From Clostridiales bacterium UBA7011 (lineage in GTDB: Bacteria; Bacillota; Clostridia; Oscillospirales; Butyricicoccaceae), in the NCBI GenBank assembly GCA_002449635.1, contig DJXF01000089.1:1-14504 (forward strand): a stretch of DNA of 14,504 nucleotides. The letters are read 5' to 3'. This document shows positions 1 to 9,237 of the stretch, in pieces (the first letter of the stretch is position 1; the number at the start of each line of letters is the position of its first letter). The position numbers and the translations under genes were made by a program. The notes beneath the pieces are model-generated. The model did no database searches. It had not been told where the DNA came from and was given only the letters and a program-made list of their open reading frames with translations.

Positions 1-510
1 TATACGAAGCAGGCGTATCTGCAGCTGCTCGAGCAGGCGCGGCGGCATATGCCCGACCTCGTGCTGTCCTCCGACATCATTGTCGGATTCCCCGGCGAGA
101 CGGAGGAGGACTTTTTGCAGACGCTGGATGTGGTGCAGCGCGGTCAGTTCGATTTGCTGTACACATTCCTGTATTCCAGACGCAGCGGTACACCGGCGGC
201 ATCCATGCCGGACGACACCGCTCCGGCCGACAAGCAGGCGCGCTTTGAACGGCTGCTCGCACTGCAGGAGGGCATCAATCAGCAGCGGCAGGATGCGTAT
301 CAGGGAAAGACGCTGTCCGTCCTGATTGACGGACTGTCCAATGCGAAGCAGAAGAATGAATACACGCACTGCGGGCGCACGGATGGCGGTCTGTTGGTGC
401 TCGTGCGCGGAGAAGCGCTGGAGATCGGCGATTTTGTCGACGTTGAGATAGAAAAAACCTCCCTGCGTGCACTGTACGGCAGGGTCATCGGAAAGGGATA
501 CCATGGCTGA
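1..510 (+). CDS. miaB: MiaB, tRNA-2-methylthio-N6-isopentenyladenosine synthase, 3' part only
   Basis: This is the C-terminal 169 residues of a radical-SAM methylthiotransferase; the reading frame is open from base 1, so the start lies outside the window. The visible part has the end of the radical-SAM barrel, with the family signatures SDIIVGFPGETEEDF and, later, FLYSRRSGTPAA. A TRAM RNA-binding domain follows, from about GKTLSVLIDG to the end, with CGRTDGG and ALYGRVIG. The 4Fe-4S cysteine motifs would be upstream and cannot be checked. By family knowledge, MiaB converts i6A37 to ms2i6A37 in tRNAs that read UNN codons. The sister families RimO and MtaB share this layout, but the GTPAA motif, the short TRAM end and the position directly before mutS favour MiaB. 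The last 8 bases overlap mutS, so the two genes are probably cotranscribed. Confidence 0.9.
   Translation, partial: YTKQAYLQLLEQARRHMPDLVLSSDIIVGFPGETEEDFLQTLDVVQRGQFDLLYTFLYSRRSGTPAASMPDDTAPADKQARFERLLALQEGINQQRQDAYQGKTLSVLIDGLSNAKQKNEYTHCGRTDGGLLVLVRGEALEIGDFVDVEIEKTSLRALYGRVIGKGYHG
491..497 (+). promoter_or_regulatory. Ribosome binding site that fixes the mutS start
   Basis: GAAAGGG lies 5 bases before the ATG at 503, inside the end of miaB. The frame stays open upstream to an ATG at 467, but that start would add 12 residues unlike MutS and has no comparable purine tract. The 503 start gives the normal MutS N-terminus (MAELTPMMRQY). Confidence 0.7.
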
Positions 511-3097
511 ATTGACGCCGATGATGCGGCAGTATTTTGACATCAAGAAAACCTGCGATGGCATCCTGCTGTACCGACTGGGCGATTTTTACGAAATGTT
601 CTTTGAGGACGCAAAAATTGCGTCCAAAGAGCTTGACCTCGTGCTGACCGGCCGCGACTGCGGACAGGAGGAGCGCGCACCGATGTGCGGCATTCCGTTT
701 CATTCCTGCGAGGGCTATATTGCCAAGCTGGTCAAAAACGGGCACAAGGTGCACATCTGTGAACAGGTCGAGGACCCGAAAAAGACAAAGGGTCTTGTCA
801 AACGCGAAATTATCCGCACCATCACGCCGGGCACGGTGATCGAAGCGTCGATGCTGGAGGAGGACTGCAACAACTACATTGCGGCGGTCTTTCTGAGCGA
901 ATCGGGAGCGGGACTGTGCTTTGCGGACATCACGACCGGCGAGATGCTCACGACAGACCTGTCCGGCGCGGCGGGAGCTTCCTATGCGATGAACGAGCTG
1001 GGGCGTTTTCTGCCGCGCGAAACACTGGTCAGCCCTGCGGCGGCGAAGGAAAAGCAGCTCATGCATTTTCTGCGCGACAACATTTCCTGCGGCATCGAGG
1101 AGGTCGCGGAGGAGGACTGCCGCCCGGCGGACTGCCTCGAGCGCGTGCAGGCGCGCTTTGACACGCTCGACGGCGATGCGTGGGAGAATCATCCGGAGAT
1201 AGTCTGTGCGGCGGGCATGCTGCTGCGCTATCTGACGGATACGCAGAAATCCGATCTGTCCAACATGGATACCATCCAGCTGTATCATCAGGGACAGTAC
1301 CTCGAGCTGGATATGAACGCGCGGCGCAATCTCGAGCTGTTCGAGACCATGCGCACGAAGGAGAAAAAAGGCTCGCTGCTGTGGGTGATGGACAAGACAC
1401 ACACGGCGATGGGCGCGCGGATGCTGCGGCAGTGGATGAGCAAGCCGCTGCGCAGTCCGAATCAGATTGCACAGAGACAGCGCGCCGTGAGCGAGCTGAA
1501 AGACGAGCTGGTGCGCCGCAGCGCACTCACCGATGAGCTGCGGCAGGTGTTCGACCTCGAGCGCCTCATCAGCCGCATTGTCTACGGCACGGCGAACTGC
1601 CGCGATCTGCGCAGCATGTGCGCGACGCTCGAGCACGTGCCCGCCGTGCGCGCGGAGCTGGCACAGTGCAGCAGCACGCTGCTTCAGGTTCTGTGCGAGT
1701 CGATGGATGAGCTGCAGGACCTGCGCGGGCTGATTGCGTCCTCGATTGTCGACGAGCCGCCGTTTTCGCTGCGTGAGGGCGGTTTTATCCGCGATGGCTA
1801 CAGCGAGGAGCTCGACCGCCTGCGCGACATTTCAACCGGCGGAAAGGGAGAAATTGCCGCGATCGAGCAGCGCGAGCGCGAGGCGACCGGCATACAGAAG
1901 CTGAAGGTCGGCTACAACCGCGTGTTCGGCTACTATATTGAAGTATCGCGCCAGCATTCCGACCATGTTCCGGCGCATTACATCCGCAAGCAGACCCTTG
2001 CGAACTGCGAGCGGTATATTACCGAGGAGCTCAAGCAGTATGAAAACACCGTGCTGCAGGCGCAGGAGCGCATTGTTGAGCTGGAATATCAGCTGTTCAC
2101 GGAAATTCGTGAGCAGATTGCGTCGGCGGTGCACCGCGTGCAGGCGACCGCGCAGGTGCTCGCACAGACGGATGTGCTGTGCGCGTTTGCGGAGATTGCC
2201 GATCTGTACGGCTACTGCTGTCCGGAGGTGGAATATTCCTCTGTCATTGATATCCGCGACGGACGGCACCCTGTTGTGGAGCGCATGCTGCGCGATACGA
2301 TGTTTATTGCAAATGACACGCTGCTCGACGATAAGGCAAACCGCGTCGCCGTCATCACCGGACCGAATATGGCGGGAAAATCCACCTATATGCGGCAGGT
2401 GGCGCTGATCACGATTATGGCGCAGATGGGCAGCTTTGTCCCCGCAAAGTCCGCGCGCATCGGCATTGTCGACCGCGTGTTTACGCGCGTCGGCGCGTCG
2501 GATGATCTGGCGAGCGGGCAGTCTACGTTTATGGTGGAAATGAGCGAGGTCGCGGACATCCTGAAGGACGCCACGCGCCTCAGTCTGGTCATTCTCGATG
2601 AAATCGGGCGCGGCACCTCCACCTTTGACGGCATGAGCATTGCGCGCGCCGTGGTGGAATATATTGCCGACCCGAAAAAGGTCGGTGCGCGCACGCTGTT
2701 CGCGACGCATTATCACGAGCTGACCGCGCTGGAGGACCTGATCGACGGGATCAAGAATTACAACATTGCCGTGAAAAAACGCGGGGAAGACATCACATTC
2801 CTGCGGAAAATTGTACCCGGCGGTGCGGATGACAGCTATGGCATTGCCGTGGCAAAGCTGGCGGGCGTGCCCAGACCCGTGTTGCGCCGCGCCGGACAGA
2901 TTCTGAAGGAGCTGGAGGCGACCGCGCCGAAAATCGATCTGCACGAGCTGGCGGATGAACCGGAGGACGAGCAGATTTCGCTGACGGACCTGCGCTCGGA
3001 TGCCGTGGGCGAGCGGCTGCGGTCGGTTGATGTCAACACCATGACCCCGATTGAAGCGCTCAATCTGATTTTTGAATTACAGAAAATGGTCGAATGA
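503..3097 (+). CDS. mutS: DNA mismatch repair protein MutS
   Basis: MutS forms a dimer that binds mispaired or unpaired bases and recruits MutL in an ATP-dependent way. The 864-residue product is close to the usual length (E. coli 853). The N-terminal mismatch-binding domain carries the F-x-E motif at F29-Y30-E31, in GDFYEMF. Connector, lever and clamp regions follow. The C-terminal ABC-type ATPase has Walker A GPNMAGKST at 620-628, the STFMVEMSE signature, Walker B LVILDE at 695-700 with GRGTSTFDG after it, and the conserved histidines in FATHYHEL. Near the C-terminus Q824-I-S-L resembles the sliding-clamp motif of other MutS proteins (QMSLL in E. coli); this last point is inference. All key residues are present, so this is MutS1 rather than MutS2. 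It overlaps miaB by 8 bases and precedes mutL by 18. Confidence 0.98.
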   Translation: MAELTPMMRQYFDIKKTCDGILLYRLGDFYEMFFEDAKIASKELDLVLTGRDCGQEERAPMCGIPFHSCEGYIAKLVKNGHKVHICEQVEDPKKTKGLVKREIIRTITPGTVIEASMLEEDCNNYIAAVFLSESGAGLCFADITTGEMLTTDLSGAAGASYAMNELGRFLPRETLVSPAAAKEKQLMHFLRDNISCGIEEVAEEDCRPADCLERVQARFDTLDGDAWENHPEIVCAAGMLLRYLTDTQKSDLSNMDTIQLYHQGQYLELDMNARRNLELFETMRTKEKKGSLLWVMDKTHTAMGARMLRQWMSKPLRSPNQIAQRQRAVSELKDELVRRSALTDELRQVFDLERLISRIVYGTANCRDLRSMCATLEHVPAVRAELAQCSSTLLQVLCESMDELQDLRGLIASSIVDEPPFSLREGGFIRDGYSEELDRLRDISTGGKGEIAAIEQREREATGIQKLKVGYNRVFGYYIEVSRQHSDHVPAHYIRKQTLANCERYITEELKQYENTVLQAQERIVELEYQLFTEIREQIASAVHRVQATAQVLAQTDVLCAFAEIADLYGYCCPEVEYSSVIDIRDGRHPVVERMLRDTMFIANDTLLDDKANRVAVITGPNMAGKSTYMRQVALITIMAQMGSFVPAKSARIGIVDRVFTRVGASDDLASGQSTFMVEMSEVADILKDATRLSLVILDEIGRGTSTFDGMSIARAVVEYIADPKKVGARTLFATHYHELTALEDLIDGIKNYNIAVKKRGEDITFLRKIVPGGADDSYGIAVAKLAGVPRPVLRRAGQILKELEATAPKIDLHELADEPEDEQISLTDLRSDAVGERLRSVDVNTMTPIEALNLIFELQKMVE

Positions 3098-3115
3098 CGG
3101 AAGGAGGGATGCCGC

Positions 3116-5055
<1,940 letters not shown>

Positions 5056-5059
<4 letters not shown>

Positions 5060-6000
5060 GCAGACCGAAACTCATTTGTATTGCGGGACCGACCGCATCG
5101 GGCAAGACTGCCCTTTCCATTGCGCTGGCGAAGCAGCTGGATACGGAGATTATTTCCTCGGATTCCATGCAGCTGTACCGCGGCATGGACATCGGTACGG
5201 CAAAGCCGGATCTGGAAGAGCGAAGCGGCGTCGTGCATCACATGTTCGACGTGGCCGAGCCGGGAGAAGCGTTCTCTGTCGCGCGGTATCAGCAGATGGC
5301 GGATGCCTGTGCGCAGGATATTTTGTCGCGCGGACGCATTCCCATCGTCTGCGGCGGCACCGGACTGTATCTGGATGCGCTCATTGAAGGCAGCACATTT
5401 TCCGGCGACGCGGGGGACACGGCTGCCCGGGAAAAATATCAGGCGATCGCACGCACGCAGGGTGTGCACACGCTGCACGAAATGCTGCGCGCCGTCGACC
5501 CGGAATCCGCCGCGCGCATTCACGAAAACAACGTCAAGCGCGTGGTGCGTGCACTCGAGGTTTACGAGCAGACCGGCATGACGATCGGTGCGCTCAACGC
5601 CAAAAACAAGCGGCCGGAACCGAAATATGACGCGATCCTTTTCGCCCTTTGTCCGCGGGAGCGGCAGGTTTTGTATGACCGCATCGACCGCCGAGTCGAT
5701 CAGATGGTCGAACAGGGGCTGACGGAGGAGGCGCGGCGTCTGTGGCAGGCGGGGCAGCTCACCGGCACCGCGGCGCAGGCAATCGGCTACAAAGAGCTGC
5801 TGCCGTATCTGCGCGGAGAAGAGGAGCTTTCTGTCTGTCTGGACGCGCTCAAACGCGCATCGCGCAAGTATGCCAAACGGCAGCTGACGTGGCTGCGGCG
5901 CGATACGCGCGCAGTGTGGCTGTATTATGATTCTCCCGACGAATTTTCGGCGATTCTCCATCAAGCGACAGAAATTTTGTCCGCCCGGGGTGTACCATAA
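5056..6000 (+). CDS. miaA: tRNA dimethylallyltransferase MiaA
   Basis: MiaA transfers the dimethylallyl group from DMAPP to N6 of A37 in tRNAs that read codons starting with U. This makes i6A37, the substrate of MiaB at the other end of this gene block. The 314-residue length is typical of the family. The P-loop GPTASGKT is at 11-18. The substrate motif SSDSMQLYRGMDIGTAKP spans 35-52, and CGGTGLYLDAL and the late QAIGYKELL are also present. The start is a GTG that overlaps the mutL stop in GTGA. There is no good ribosome site upstream, so translation is probably coupled to mutL. The end, 39 bases before hfq, is also normal. The order mutL-miaA-hfq is shared with E. coli and many other bacteria. 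Confidence 0.97.
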
Positions 6001-6039
6001 GAAAAGTATTTCTATACATCTCGGGAGGATTGCTCTATA

Positions 6040-6282
6040 ATGAAAAATGAAATCAATTTACAGGACACCTTTTTGAACAAGGCGCGGCAGGAAAAGATCC
6101 CGCTGACCGTTTTTCTGACCAATGGCTTTCAGCTTCGCGGTGTGGTGCGCGGCTTTGATACATTCATCATTCTGTTTGACTGCGAGGGAAAACAGGAGAT
6201 GATTTACAAGCACGCGATTTCCACCGTCATTCCGCAAAAGAGGCTGGATTTGACCGGGAGGAGGGAAACCGCAGCGGTCTGA
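6040..6282 (+). CDS. hfq: RNA chaperone Hfq
   Basis: Hfq is a hexameric Sm-like protein that binds U-rich and A-rich RNA and can help small RNAs pair with messages. The 80-residue product starts with the usual helix (LQDTFLNKARQEKIP). The Sm1 strand region follows (VFLTNGFQLRGVVRGFDTF), and the Sm2 signature YKHAISTVIP is at 56-65. Proximal-face residues Q8, F42, K57 and H58 are kept. On the rim, only R16 and K19 are positive where E. coli has R16, R17 and R19. The C-terminal tail is short, as in other Gram-positive Hfq proteins. GGGAGGA at 6023-6029 is a strong ribosome site 10 bases before the ATG. The position after miaA is the classic one. Confidence 0.97.
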   Translation: MKNEINLQDTFLNKARQEKIPLTVFLTNGFQLRGVVRGFDTFIILFDCEGKQEMIYKHAISTVIPQKRLDLTGRRETAAV

Positions 6283-6311
6283 CCGGTTTCTGCCGATAGG
6301 AGTACTTTCTT

Positions 6312-7589
6312 ATGGCATTCAAACCGTTCCCGTTTTTTCGCAAAAAGTCTGCGGATCCGTCCAGCCGGGTGTGGCGGATCGGCAGAATTAAGCTCAACCG
6401 GTCGCTCCGCGTGCCGGTGATTGCGTTTGCGCTGATTCTTGTGTACAGCACAATCAGCTTCACTGTCAATCATTACAATCCCGTCAAAACAACGAGAGCC
6501 GTTCAGGTTGTCATGGACGACTCGTTTTCAGCCAGCGGTTACTTTATCCGTGAGGAAAATGTCATAGATGTGGCAGAGGGCGACACGGTGGAATACAACT
6601 ATTCCGACGGCGACAAGGTGGCACAGGGCGCCTCGCTTGTCACGGAATACAAAAACGAGGAAGCGCTGACCATCAGCCGTGAGCTGCGGAACATCCGCGA
6701 CAACATTGAGCAGCTGAAGACGCTGCGTTCGGTCTCGTCGTCGAGCACAAATTCCAGCCAGCTCAATCAGAAAATTGTCGCACAGATGAACGCGATCAGC
6801 AGTGAAGCGGAGAACGCTTCCCTCGGACAGATCAGCAGTCTGACCTCCGAGCTGCGCCAGCTTGTGCTCAAGAGCGGCTCGCTCGAGAGCGGCGGAGACA
6901 TTGACGCTGAAATTTCCGGCCTGCAGTCGCAGGCGGAGTCGCTCGAAAAGCGGCTGGGCGACAGCACATCAGACATCACCTCCCCGTATGCCGGCTATTT
7001 CTGCGAATCCATCGACGGCTATGAGACGGTGTTCACTCCGGATAAGGTGGACGATCTGACGTTGTCCGCGCTGGACAAGCTGGCAGAGCAGAAAAAAGCC
7101 GCGCCCGGGGGCAAGGGAAAAATCGTTTCCAGTTATTCGTGGTATTTTGCGGCGCGCGTCTCCGATGAAGAAGCAGAACACCTGACGCAGGGCAAAGCTG
7201 TCAGGCTCCGCTTTGCACAGGCGGGACAGGACGCACAAGCCACCGTTCGTTCCATTCGGGACGATAAGGAAAGCGACAGCACCCTCGTCATTTTCGAGTC
7301 GCAGGATATGAATGAGCAGCTCATTTCCATGCGCAAGCAGGAGGCGACGGTCATTGTGGCGTCGTTCACGGGGCTGAAGGTTCCGAAGACCGCGGTTCGC
7401 ATGGAAAACAATGAGATGGGCGTCTACGTGCTCGATTCGGTGGCGCGTTATAAAAAAATCAAGACGCTGTACGAGGGAAACGATTTTTACATCGTCAAGC
7501 TGAACGTCACCGGCAATGATTCTCTGGTCGTTGGCGATGATATTATTGTGGAAGCGAAGGATTTGGATGACAAGAAGGTAATGAAATGA
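6312..7589 (+). CDS. HlyD-like membrane fusion/adaptor protein, function unknown
   Basis: The 425-residue protein has a basic cytoplasmic N-terminus of about 33 residues and one membrane helix at about 34-52. It has no cleavable signal, so the rest should lie outside the membrane. The outer part reads like a membrane fusion protein. A first lipoyl-type half (about 68-108: SGYFIREE, then DGDKVAQGASLV) leads into a coiled coil (about 110-215, with a Ser/Asn-rich break near SVSSSSTNSSQ). A second half begins at ITSPYAGYFCESIDG, and beta-barrel-like sequence runs to the end. Family knowledge suggests HlyD/AcrA-type adaptors, which normally work with an ABC, MFS or RND transporter, but no transporter gene is in this window. 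TAGGAG at about 6297-6302 is the ribosome site. The stop overlaps the yggS start in ATGA, which ties it to the division block. The fold class is likely; the role is not known. Confidence 0.8.
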   Translation: MAFKPFPFFRKKSADPSSRVWRIGRIKLNRSLRVPVIAFALILVYSTISFTVNHYNPVKTTRAVQVVMDDSFSASGYFIREENVIDVAEGDTVEYNYSDGDKVAQGASLVTEYKNEEALTISRELRNIRDNIEQLKTLRSVSSSSTNSSQLNQKIVAQMNAISSEAENASLGQISSLTSELRQLVLKSGSLESGGDIDAEISGLQSQAESLEKRLGDSTSDITSPYAGYFCESIDGYETVFTPDKVDDLTLSALDKLAEQKKAAPGGKGKIVSSYSWYFAARVSDEEAEHLTQGKAVRLRFAQAGQDAQATVRSIRDDKESDSTLVIFESQDMNEQLISMRKQEATVIVASFTGLKVPKTAVRMENNEMGVYVLDSVARYKKIKTLYEGNDFYIVKLNVTGNDSLVVGDDIIVEAKDLDDKKVMK

Positions 7590-8296
7590 CAGACGAAGAA
7601 CGCAGACAGATTGAAGAAAAGGTTGCGCTGGCAAAGCAGCGCATCGCACAGGCGGCAGCGGCAGCGGGACGCCGCCCGGAGGATATCACGCTTGTCGCTG
7701 CGACCAAAATGAACGATGCCGCGCGTGTGCGTGCGGCCATTGCTGCGGGCGTGGATGTCTGCGGCGAAAACCGCGTACAGGAGCTGCTGGGAAAATATGA
7801 GCAGCACGCCTACGACGGCTGTCCGCTGCATTTTATCGGCACGCTGCAGAGCAACAAGGTCAAGTACCTCATCGGCAAGGTCTCGCTGATTGAGTCGGTC
7901 AGCTCGCTCAAGCTCGCCCGCGTCATCGACAAGGAGGCCGCAAAGGCGGGAATCCGGCAGGATATTCTGCTGGAGGTCAACATCGGCAGGGAGGAAAGCA
8001 AGCTGGGAATTGATCCGGACGAGCTGTTCTCCATGACCGAGCAAATTGCCGGACTGGAGCATGTGCACGTTTGCGGTTTGATGGCGATTCCGCCAAAACC
8101 GCAGCCAAATCAAGAAAAAACTCTTTATTTCGACAGAATGTCTCAACTATTTATTGACATATCGGCAAAAAAATACGATAATATCACCATGGACTGTTTG
8201 TCTATGGGAATGAGCGCCGACTATACAGAGGCAATTTCCTGTGGGGCAACCATCGTCCGGCTGGGTACGGCAATCTTTGGTGCCCGCCACTATTGA
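7586..8296 (+). CDS. yggS: YggS/YlmE family pyridoxal-phosphate homeostasis protein
   Basis: This family (YggS, YlmE, PROSC) binds pyridoxal 5'-phosphate without a known enzyme activity and helps maintain PLP and amino-acid balance in the cytoplasm. The 236-residue product matches the alanine-racemase-like barrel. The PLP lysine is K41 in LVAATKMN. GENRVQE, HFIGTLQSNKVKYL, the LLEVNIGREESKLG region, the phosphate-binding MGMSADYTEAI and the end RLGTAIFG are all present. It starts in a 4-base ATGA overlap with the HlyD-like gene, after AGAAGG at 7573-7578. The 3' part around 8100-8200 is much richer in A+T than the rest and uses codons such as CTA, ATA, CAA and AGA that are rare nearby. That stretch also holds a promoter candidate. 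The protein still looks intact across it. Confidence 0.95.
   Translation: MTDEERRQIEEKVALAKQRIAQAAAAAGRRPEDITLVAATKMNDAARVRAAIAAGVDVCGENRVQELLGKYEQHAYDGCPLHFIGTLQSNKVKYLIGKVSLIESVSSLKLARVIDKEAAKAGIRQDILLEVNIGREESKLGIDPDELFSMTEQIAGLEHVHVCGLMAIPPKPQPNQEKTLYFDRMSQLFIDISAKKYDNITMDCLSMGMSADYTEAISCGATIVRLGTAIFGARHY
8101..8200 (+). other. AT-rich patch within yggS
   Basis: By hand count 33 of these 100 bases are G or C, against 58 of 100 at 7801-7900 in the same gene. The reading frame stays open and the protein keeps its motifs after the patch. A-rich runs at 8113-8120 and T-rich runs at 8122-8130 lie upstream of a consensus-like promoter, as an UP element would. The composition probably reflects selection on DNA function rather than on the protein, but local transfer or drift cannot be excluded. 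Confidence 0.75.
8154..8182 (+). promoter_or_regulatory. Candidate sigma-A promoter inside yggS, reading toward sepF
   Basis: A perfect -35 box TTGACA (8154-8159) is followed after exactly 17 bases by GATAAT (8177-8182), one mismatch from TATAAT. A+T-rich sequence lies just upstream. A start would fall near 8189, giving a leader of about 150 bases before the sepF ATG. Neither box has to be there for the protein, and the codons involved are unusual for the gene. It probably lets sepF and yggT be transcribed apart from the upstream genes. No experimental support is available. Confidence 0.6.
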
Positions 8297-8321
8297 TAAT
8301 TCTGGAAGATTTGTTCCATTC

Positions 8322-8328
8322 AGGAGGA
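8322..8328 (+). promoter_or_regulatory. Ribosome binding site that fixes the sepF start
   Basis: AGGAGGA lies 8 bases before the ATG at 8337. The frame is open upstream to an ATG at 8241, but that would read through the end of yggS and has no such site. The 8337 start gives the amphipathic N-terminus expected of SepF. Confidence 0.85.
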
Positions 8329-8336
8329 AACAGAAA

Positions 8337-8825
8337 ATGGGTTTTGTGAATGACTTCAAGCGCTGGGTCAGCGGCGAGGTGGACGATGACGATTATGAGA
8401 TCGAGGAAGAGGGCGTAGAAGCCGCTGAGAGTGAAGGCACTCCGTCCGCATCGTTCTATCATACAGGCAGCGCAGAGCCGGCTCCCCGCGCGGAGACGCA
8501 GATTCAGCCTCGCCGAAATAATAGAGTTGTCAACATCAATGCGACGACGAAGCTGGCTGTTGTTCTGGTAAAGGCAGAGCAGTTCAACAACGTCGCCGAT
8601 ATCGCGGACCATCTGAAGAATAAAATGACGGTTGTGCTCAATCTCGAATCGTCGGACAAGGAAGTGTCCAAGCGCATGCTCGATTTCCTCAGCGGCGTCA
8701 CCTATGCCATCGAGGGCAAAATCAAGCGCGTTGCCAGCGACACCTATCTGATTACGCCGCTGGATGTCGAGATTGTCGGTGATGATCTCATCAGTGAGCT
8801 GGAGAACAGCGGAATGAAGTTCTGA
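8337..8825 (+). CDS. sepF: Cell division protein SepF
   Basis: SepF anchors FtsZ to the membrane and shapes the division septum in Gram-positive bacteria. The 162-residue product has a short amphipathic membrane-binding start (MGFVNDFKRWVSG). A very acidic linker follows (DDDDYEIEEEGVEAAE), then a variable middle. The C-terminal SepF domain begins at about residue 60 (NNRVVNINATTKLAVVLVKAEQF). Its core motifs include the ADHLKNKMTVVLNLE region and the DFLSGVTYAIEGKI region that forms the dimer and FtsZ-binding face. The length is close to that of B. subtilis SepF (152). It sits between yggS and yggT, the standard ylmE-ylmF-ylmG order. Transcription may come from the promoter at 8154-8182 as well as from upstream. 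Confidence 0.97.
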   Translation: MGFVNDFKRWVSGEVDDDDYEIEEEGVEAAESEGTPSASFYHTGSAEPAPRAETQIQPRRNNRVVNINATTKLAVVLVKAEQFNNVADIADHLKNKMTVVLNLESSDKEVSKRMLDFLSGVTYAIEGKIKRVASDTYLITPLDVEIVGDDLISELENSGMKF

Positions 8826-8841
8826 CTGCTCACTTCCGGTT

Positions 8842-8847
8842 AAGGAG
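8842..8847 (+). promoter_or_regulatory. yggT ribosome binding site with long spacing
   Basis: AAGGAG lies 14 bases before the only sensible ATG (8862), further than the 5-10 bases seen for most genes in this window. No other start in frame improves the spacing. Initiation may therefore be weaker than for its neighbours. Confidence 0.5.
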
Positions 8848-8861
8848 TATCAAGCAGATTT

Positions 8862-9140
8862 ATGTTAATCGTGTTTTTGACCTATCGGCTGCTCGGACTG
8901 CTGCAGTGGCTGCTGATTTTTCGCGCGCTCGCTTCCTGGTTTCCTCAGGTTCAGAATTCGCGCATCGGTGACCTGCTGTATATGGTGACGGAACCTATGG
9001 TTGCACCGTGCCGCACGCTGCTCAGCCGATTCCGTTCGCTCCGCTCGATGCCGCTGGATTTTTCGCCGCTTCTGGCGTATTTTATCCTGCTGCTCGCGCA
9101 GAGACTGCTGTATTCGCTGGTCGTATATACGCAGTTTTGA
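8862..9140 (+). CDS. yggT: YggT/YlmG family membrane protein
   Basis: This small family of integral membrane proteins is linked to division and envelope functions; its biochemical role is not settled. The 92-residue product has two hydrophobic segments, about 2-24 (LIVFLTYRLLGLLQWLLIF) and about 66-88 (DFSPLLAYFILLLAQRLLY). A basic connecting loop lies between them. Family marks are FRALASWFPQ, the VTEPMVAPCRTLL region and LDFSPLLAY. In Bacillus the homologue ylmG sits at the same place after sepF. The gene is followed by a 97-base spacer with two hairpins, where Bacillus would have ylmH. Confidence 0.93.
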   Translation: MLIVFLTYRLLGLLQWLLIFRALASWFPQVQNSRIGDLLYMVTEPMVAPCRTLLSRFRSLRSMPLDFSPLLAYFILLLAQRLLYSLVVYTQF

Positions 9141-9141
9141 C

Positions 9142-9191
9142 AGCCGCATTCAGCGGCTTTCGTCCGGCCGGGTTGATTGCCCGGCCATTTT
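9142..9191 (+). terminator. Two tandem hairpins between yggT and divIVA, the second terminator-like
   Basis: The first hairpin pairs AGCCGC (9142-9147) with GCGGCT (9153-9158) around a 5-base loop. The second pairs GGCCGGG (9166-9172) with CCCGGCC (9180-9186) around a 7-base loop, and ATTTT follows. The second has the GC-rich stem of an intrinsic terminator but a short U tract, so it may only weaken transcription into divIVA or stabilise the upstream 3' end. A further pairing, GACAGC (9139-9144) with GCTGTC (9214-9219), could close the whole spacer but would compete with the first hairpin. Confidence 0.5.
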
Positions 9192-9226
9192 CCGGTTATT
9201 TTCCGCCAGCTGTGCTGTCGGATTTC

Positions 9227-9233
9227 AGGAGGT
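9227..9233 (+). promoter_or_regulatory. Ribosome binding site that fixes the divIVA start
   Basis: AGGAGGT lies 4 bases before the ATG at 9238. The frame is open upstream through yggT to 9001, but only the 9238 start gives the conserved DivIVA N-terminus. Confidence 0.85.
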
Positions 9234-9237
9234 CAGC

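Noticed and set aside
467..502. Longer N-terminus for MutS
   Set aside because: The 12 extra residues do not resemble MutS and lie within miaB; the 503 start has the ribosome site.
6265..6290. Intrinsic terminator after hfq
   Set aside because: The stem is followed by TGCCG rather than a U tract, and the loop is 12 bases long.
9173..9202. Promoter for divIVA (TTGATT-TATTTT)
   Set aside because: Only 4 of 6 matches in each box, and the -35 box would fall in a hairpin loop.
9001..9237. Longer N-terminus for DivIVA
   Set aside because: The extension reads yggT out of frame and is arginine/cysteine-rich; AGGAGGT just before 9238 decides the start.
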